64,000 nucleotides of DNA, from assembly GCA_030549775.1 (NCBI GenBank), contig CM060173.1, forward strand, positions 42,430,110-42,494,109, in the 5' to 3' direction. The DNA is from Tamarix chinensis. Taxonomy: Eukaryota > Streptophyta > Magnoliopsida > Caryophyllales > Tamaricaceae. A model generated the notes under the pieces. The model was not told where the DNA came from, did no database searches, and was given only the letters and a program-made list of their open reading frames with translations. Every line of letters starts with the position of its first letter. Positions within the stretch are counted from its first letter, which is position 1. Shown piece by piece: positions 60,001 to 64,000 of the stretch. Made by a program: the position numbers and the translations under genes.

Positions 60001-60198
60001 AAGCAAGGTTGTGTTGGAGAAGGTGGCTGCTAATGAGAATCCAACGATATGCTAACAAAGCCATTGACAGTGAGCAAGTTCGAGCATTGCTCAGACTTGG
60101 TTGGTGTTTGTATACCATGAGGGCCTTTTGGGGCCCAAGGGTTTTTACAGATGGTCTTTTGTATTTCTAGTGCTATCTACTTCAAATACATCGTCATG

Positions 60199-60207
60199 GT
60201 GGAGAAT
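60199..60207 (+). other. Polypurine tract of the Copia element
   Basis: The purine-rich run GTGGAGAA(T) lies directly before the 3' LTR, where plus-strand priming would occur. Confidence 0.6.
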
Positions 60208-60915
60208 TGTGACCTTGTGACTCGTATTTGGTGTGAAGAATAGTTTGGATTGGTGTGTGAAGTGTTTCGGAGGAATTTGGAGTAGAACTCTGAGCTATTC
60301 TGGAATAATGTGAACATTTTACCTTGAATAAATTAGAATTTGGAAACATAATGTGCATGAAAGTTGAATATCTTTTTGTTAGCTTTCCAACGCATCAAGA
60401 ATCAGCTCATTCAAAGTTCAGATGAAGAATTTGTGGCCAAAATACTAAAGACTATCAAAGCTCGAAAGAAACACGGGGGCTTGTGTTTGTGAAACACGAT
60501 TCGTGTTTTTTCATCAGGAAAATGTGTTCTGTTTCTGTGAGAGGCCAAGAGACAAAAATTAAACATGGGGGGTACCGTGTTTATTAACACTGTCCGTGTT
60601 GTTTGGTTTTTTCACTCTACCTCGATTTTTGCTAATGATAGTTTCGTATAGTATAAATACCATGCGATTAGAACCCTAATCGAAGAGCAAATGCCATCTT
60701 CTTCTCGTATTAAGTTCTCATGTTATTCCTTGATGAATTGAGTGATTTAAGTGAGAATTTCTTTGATTCTCTTTGTAATCACAATTACTTCGCATCAATA
60801 AGATCATATGTTTTCCTAATCTATGTTCTTGAGTGTTCTTCTCTTCTCAATTCTTGTGTGTTCTAATTGATTCTAACTATATCTTATTTTTCCAAATTGG
60901 TATTGATCCACAACA
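60208..60915 (+). repeat. 3' LTR of the Copia element
   Basis: It begins TGTGACCTTGTGACTC and ends GGTATTGATCCACAACA, collinear with 50441-51146. It is followed directly by the ATTAC duplication. Confidence 0.92.
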
Positions 60916-61830
60916 ATTACAAATTTCAAATAAAAAGAAATATAAAATGGAAATTAGATTCCAAGAATATATGAACCAAAATAGACTAGATCAAACATAG
61001 GATGGTCTTAAATCTCAACACAAAAAATACTAGACTTCAAGCTAAATTGACAAGCAATCCTACAAAGTTAAAAATGCCCATTGAGTAGGTAGAAGGCTAT
61101 GAAATGGAACCCTTTATCACAATATCACTAAGTAAACCACTATAAAGTATTAAACATGAAAAGGTTGCATGGAGAACATAGAAGGTATTCATAAATGAAA
61201 CAGGACATAAACATACCAATTATACATGATATAACTCTATTATGCACATATACATTACTAAGGCACATTCTCATTATACCATTACACTTAATCATTTTTC
61301 ATAACAGTTTCCATTTATCTTATAAATCTCAAATTACCATACCAATAATTTACACAACCATATGTTGACAAAATAACCCCAAGGCATATAAAGTAACGGA
61401 GTAATAACAACATATTAGGGAAAGACATGTTACCCTCTAACCAGACCATCACATCAATTTATATAACACATAGATAGACTTGGAGATAACTATCGAACTA
61501 ATAATCTGTTATATTATTCATAACCATACCCATTAGTTAATTTAATTTTTACTACTTGAGGGGATACATGAGATAACCCAAAGATGTATAAAGTCCATAT
61601 ATCATACTAGAGCAAGAGGCCGCCCTATAATCTCTAATCCATATAACCCAAAGACGTATAAATTAAACCGATCATACTCGTGCACTCATGGAAAAACAAT
61701 ATCTTCCAACATAGATCAACTAACCCTTAATTATTTGTCAACCTCAAGCATCAAACAATGGTTTTTATCCTTGTTTTAACGGTAACAAATAGATTTAGAG
61801 AACCAATGTGTTTGATTAAGTATTCATAAA
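60916..61830 (+). mobile_element. Fragment E: probable head-proximal part of another long LTR-like element
   Basis: The segment GCCCATTGAGTAGG..TGAAATGGAACCCTTTATC at about 61,075-61,115 corresponds to the GCC..AGGC hairpin and GGAACCCTTTAGTAC motif of element 2 (42,935-42,985). Further on, ATAACCCAAAGATGTATAAA recurs near 61,575 and 61,640, an array-like feature. The Copia element inserted in or beside this body. Ends and target duplication are not visible. Confidence 0.45.
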
Positions 61831-62116
61831 CTATGATTAATACCAAAGAAGTTAAAACACACATGCTCAAATCATTTCTCAATTGCAAATTTAAAAGAGA
61901 AACCAAGTTTTATAGTACAAGAGAAGACTATATCAAGATAATGAAGACTCAAGACTTCAATATGTGTATTTCATGTCTTAGGCTATCTTGTGAAAAAATG
62001 ACGAACAAAACACATTTTGATTTTAATCTCTTAGGATGTTTTAAAGTCATCCTTAAAATTATTTTGATAAAAAATTTCATGTTCATTTTAATCCCAAACT
62101 TCAAATTATTTTTTAC

Positions 62117-63480
62117 ATGCAGGGGTTGTCCAGGGTTCTGATCAAGTCTCTTCACAAGATGGGGATGCATACAGACAATGACGTCGATCGAGGCCCTGCA
62201 AATAGGGTTGTCAGTTCAATTCAAAAGGAGGCTTTCAAGAGTTCAAAGAAGGATGAAGGGCATATTAATGGTCCTATTTTACCCGGCATTCAAAGGAGTA
62301 ACGAGGCAACAAGGGTTCAAGAGGCTAACAGTTCATTGGTTGATAAGAAATCCTGGAAGGACATGATTTTAGGCAATTGAATTCCTTCTCGAGGGGCCAC
62401 CCTGATTTATGTCCCTCTAGTGCTCACAGGGGATAAAATTAAAGTCTCTTTGCAGAAGGATATGGTGGAAAACAATTATAAAGATTGGCAATGGGCGATC
62501 ATGGGGTATGTTATTGGTTTTAGGCCTACCTTGTCCCAAATGGTTGGATATGTCAAAAGAAACTAGTATTGCATGAAGGAACCCAAGTTGTTGCTGCATG
62601 ATCAAGGTTTTGTAGTGTTTAAGTTCAATTGTAAAGAGGATAGAGATTTGGTTCTGACCAAACCTTATTGGTCCTTCTTTAATAGGCCATTTATTCTTAA
62701 AGAGTGGCATAAGAGGTTCCAGTTTACTAAGGAGATGTTCCAATTCATGCCTTTATGGGTGAAGCTTATGAATCTTCTATTGGACTACTAGGATGTTGAT
62801 TCCTTGAGTAGGATTGGAAGTGCAATAGGGAGTCCTTTGTTTTTGGATGGTATTACCTCAGCGGGGGAGAGAATTTCTTATGCTAGTATGTTAATTGAGG
62901 TGGATGTGTCCAAGAAACTTGTTGAGTCAGTGGAGCTGGTTGATCTAGATGGTGCTGTGTTATCCCAGAAGATTATGTATGAATGGAGGCCTGATATCTG
63001 TGAGGTATGTCCTGAAGCAGGTCACTTTTCTGAGAAATTTAGGAAGGTTTCCAAGCCTATGGTGCAGGCCGTAGGGCCTTCTTTTAGTGCTAATAGGCAA
63101 TTCAAGGCTGGTTAGGGAGTTCAACAATGGAGAAAGGTGTCTCAGGGGAAGTTTGTGTTTCGGAACAATGAGGTAATTTATGCAAAGGATGGAGAAAAGG
63201 TATTGCCAGAGAATAACAATTTGTTAGAGATAAGGGGTGAGGATGATCAAGTGGCTGCCATCTATTCTGGAGAGGGCGGGTCTATGACTCCAGGAAGTGA
63301 TTCTCTGTTGTAGAGGAGATCTCCAAAAGGAAAGGAGAAAATGGACAAGGGAACTTCTGGAAGTAGATTTGCATGTTTGGATTTAATTGATTGTGATATC
63401 TTCCTGCAGGATGACAGTATGCAGGAGCAAGGTGCTTTGCATTTGGGAGAACCACATTATCCTTAGTTTCCTAAGAAGAA
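62117..63480 (+). pseudogene. LINE ORF1 (DUF4283 and zinc knuckle), broken
   Basis: The first segment (62117-62380) is a hydrophilic leader ending in DKKSWKDMILGN. DUF4283 follows from about 62,400: KIKVSLQKDMVENNYKDWQW, KLLLHDQGFVVFKFNCKEDR, YWSFFNRPFILKEWH and MPLWVKLMNLLLDY. The next segment (62804-63115) includes GSAIGSPLFLDGIT and a knuckle region WRPDICEVCPEAGHF, with the last Cys position not matched. Stops at about 62,378, 62,564, 62,789 and 63,113 interrupt an otherwise readable frame, several of them where Trp or Gln is expected. It is better preserved than the copy at 36579. Confidence 0.85.
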
Positions 63481-63489
63481 TATATATAT

Positions 63490-64000
63490 TAGGGGCTTGG
63501 AATGTCAGGGGACTGAATAAGCCCTACAAGCAAAAGGAGTTGAGGCACTGGTTATCAGTGCATAAATTGTCTTTTATGGGATTGTTGGAAACTAGAGTGA
63601 AGAGTAATAAAGCTAAAGGAATTTGTGTTAAACTTGGTAAGCAGTGGGGGAGGCTTGATAATTTTGTGTCTCATTCTAATGGGAGGATTTGGTGCATTTG
63701 GGATAGAGAGATTTGGGATGTACAACTTTTAGCATGCAGTGAGCAATCTTTGCATGTTTTTGTGTCTGCAGTTCATTCCAATGTGACTTTCTTTGCATCC
63801 TTAGTATATGGTTTAAATTCTGGAGTTAATAGAAGGGCTCTCTGACAATGTCTTGAAGATCATAAGGTTGAGGATGATCCTTGGATTGTGATGCGTGACT
63901 TTAATGTTGTGTTGCAACCTACTGAGAAATTTTAAGGCAATGCCATTAATCTCACTGATATGTTAGAAGCTCGAGATTGCTATAATTCTTTATTAATTCA
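63490..64000 (+). pseudogene. LINE ORF2 endonuclease, partial at window end
   Basis: The N-terminal endonuclease domain reads GAWNVRGLNKPYKQKELRHW, then SFMGLLETRVKSNKAKG (catalytic Glu), GRIWCIWDREIWDV and FASLVYGLNSGVNR. A stop (TGA) follows RRAL near 63,843. The next motif reads RDFNVVL where GDFN is expected. The frame runs off the window edge, so RT cannot be assessed. The stop argues for a dead copy. Confidence 0.85.

Larger units (their letters stand above)
51980..60060 (+). pseudogene. Copia pol (protease, integrase, reverse transcriptase, RNase H), broken and split by element 3
   Basis: The protease site near 52,020-52,070 reads DRWIFDFRCSYH; the usual D-S/T-G/A is D-F-R, so catalysis is lost. 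The pre-integrase zinc region has lost cysteines (FYEHYVFGKQ for the usual C..C form). The integrase core shows DYVNSDLWGP and TFIDDFSR; its last catalytic Glu, in the KVTEMMNRT motif, lies beyond element 3 at about 57,905-57,935. The reverse transcriptase spans about 58,570-59,500 (WELVKAPRKKKIVDYKWVYK, YVDDML at 59,151). RNase H spans about 59,640-60,060 (DSDYGGD, STNEAEYMA, SDSQSAICLAKH). Stops are mostly TAG. Confidence 0.9.
50441..60915 (+). mobile_element. Complete but decayed Ty1/copia retrotransposon with element 3 nested in its integrase
   Basis: LTRs of 706 and 708 bp (50441-51146 and 60208-60915) start TGTGA and end CCACAACA. A perfect ATTAC duplication flanks the element (50436-50440 and 60916-60920). 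The primer site for initiator tRNA-Met is at 51150-51161 and a purine-rich tract precedes the 3' LTR. The order gag, protease, integrase, RT, RNase H is that of Ty1/copia. Removing element 3 and one duplication leaves about 5.5 kb, a normal Copia size. The two LTRs differ at roughly one base in ten by eye, so the insertion is old. Confidence 0.93.
62117..64000 (+). mobile_element. LINE, 5' part, running off the window
   Basis: It has the same domain order as the LINE at 36569-41480 (DUF4283, CCHC, then endonuclease). The reverse transcriptase lies beyond the window. The true 5' end is not defined; the coding part begins about 62,117. Confidence 0.85.

Noticed and set aside
61833..62141. 102-codon frame before the second LINE
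   Set aside because: No similarity is recognised. It is AT-rich with unremarkable residues and overlaps the start of LINE ORF1.

Overview
This window is nuclear DNA from a flowering plant, probably a eudicot or a magnoliid; I cannot name the species. The evidence is one intron-rich plant gene with GT..AG introns, plus Ty1/copia, LINE (DUF4283 type), hAT-like and very long LTR-like elements inserted inside one another, on an AT-rich background. There is no prokaryotic gene organisation, and I see no rRNA, tRNA or CRISPR array. Only one gene looks functional. Every other coding trace is a decayed transposon. Layout: 1-5.7 kb is AT-rich intergenic DNA with a broken minus-strand Copia remnant (about 2.4-4.6 kb). 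A 358-bp CCGGT-rich MITE-like element lies at 5687-6044. From about 6.2 to 19.3 kb is a plus-strand gene for an RPRD1/Rtt103-like CID-domain protein, which binds the RNA polymerase II C-terminal domain. I model seven coding exons and 532 aa. Its leader region holds a diverged tandem duplication of about 1.1 kb, one copy of which carries a LINE 3' fragment. Intron 1 carries a 719-bp hAT-type MITE with a perfect 8-bp target duplication. Intron 4 carries a 1.65-kb solo LTR. From about 20 to 36 kb a Copia gag gene is split by a stack of nested insertions. Element C (minus strand) sits in the gag, element B (minus) sits in C, and element 1 (plus, 5.2 kb) sits in B. Each level is delimited by its own 5-bp target-site duplication: CTACC, CCAAC and CAAAG. 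A nearly 5-kb LINE with a 15-bp target duplication follows at 36569-41480. From about 41.9 to 61.8 kb is a second nest. A degenerate long LTR-like body (D) contains element 2 (42556-47127). Next to it is a complete Copia element (50441-60915, TSD ATTAC) whose integrase is split by element 3 (52909-57899, TSD ATAAT). The window ends in the 5' part of another LINE of the same type (62.1-64 kb). The most distinctive content is the long, non-coding TGTAA..TTACA family (elements 1, 2, 3, B, C, D and the intronic copy). Longer copies share one modular plan: a CCCC-rich head, a stem-loop whose two arms change together between copies, an array of 25-50 bp hairpin units, AT-rich 'ATTACC' tandem repeats, a purine-rich low-complexity block, and an AT-rich tail. 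The sequence of these modules diverges strongly while the plan is kept. I read them as giant solo LTRs, or a non-autonomous family, related to Ty3/gypsy-type LTRs. That assignment is inference, because no internal gypsy domain is present.
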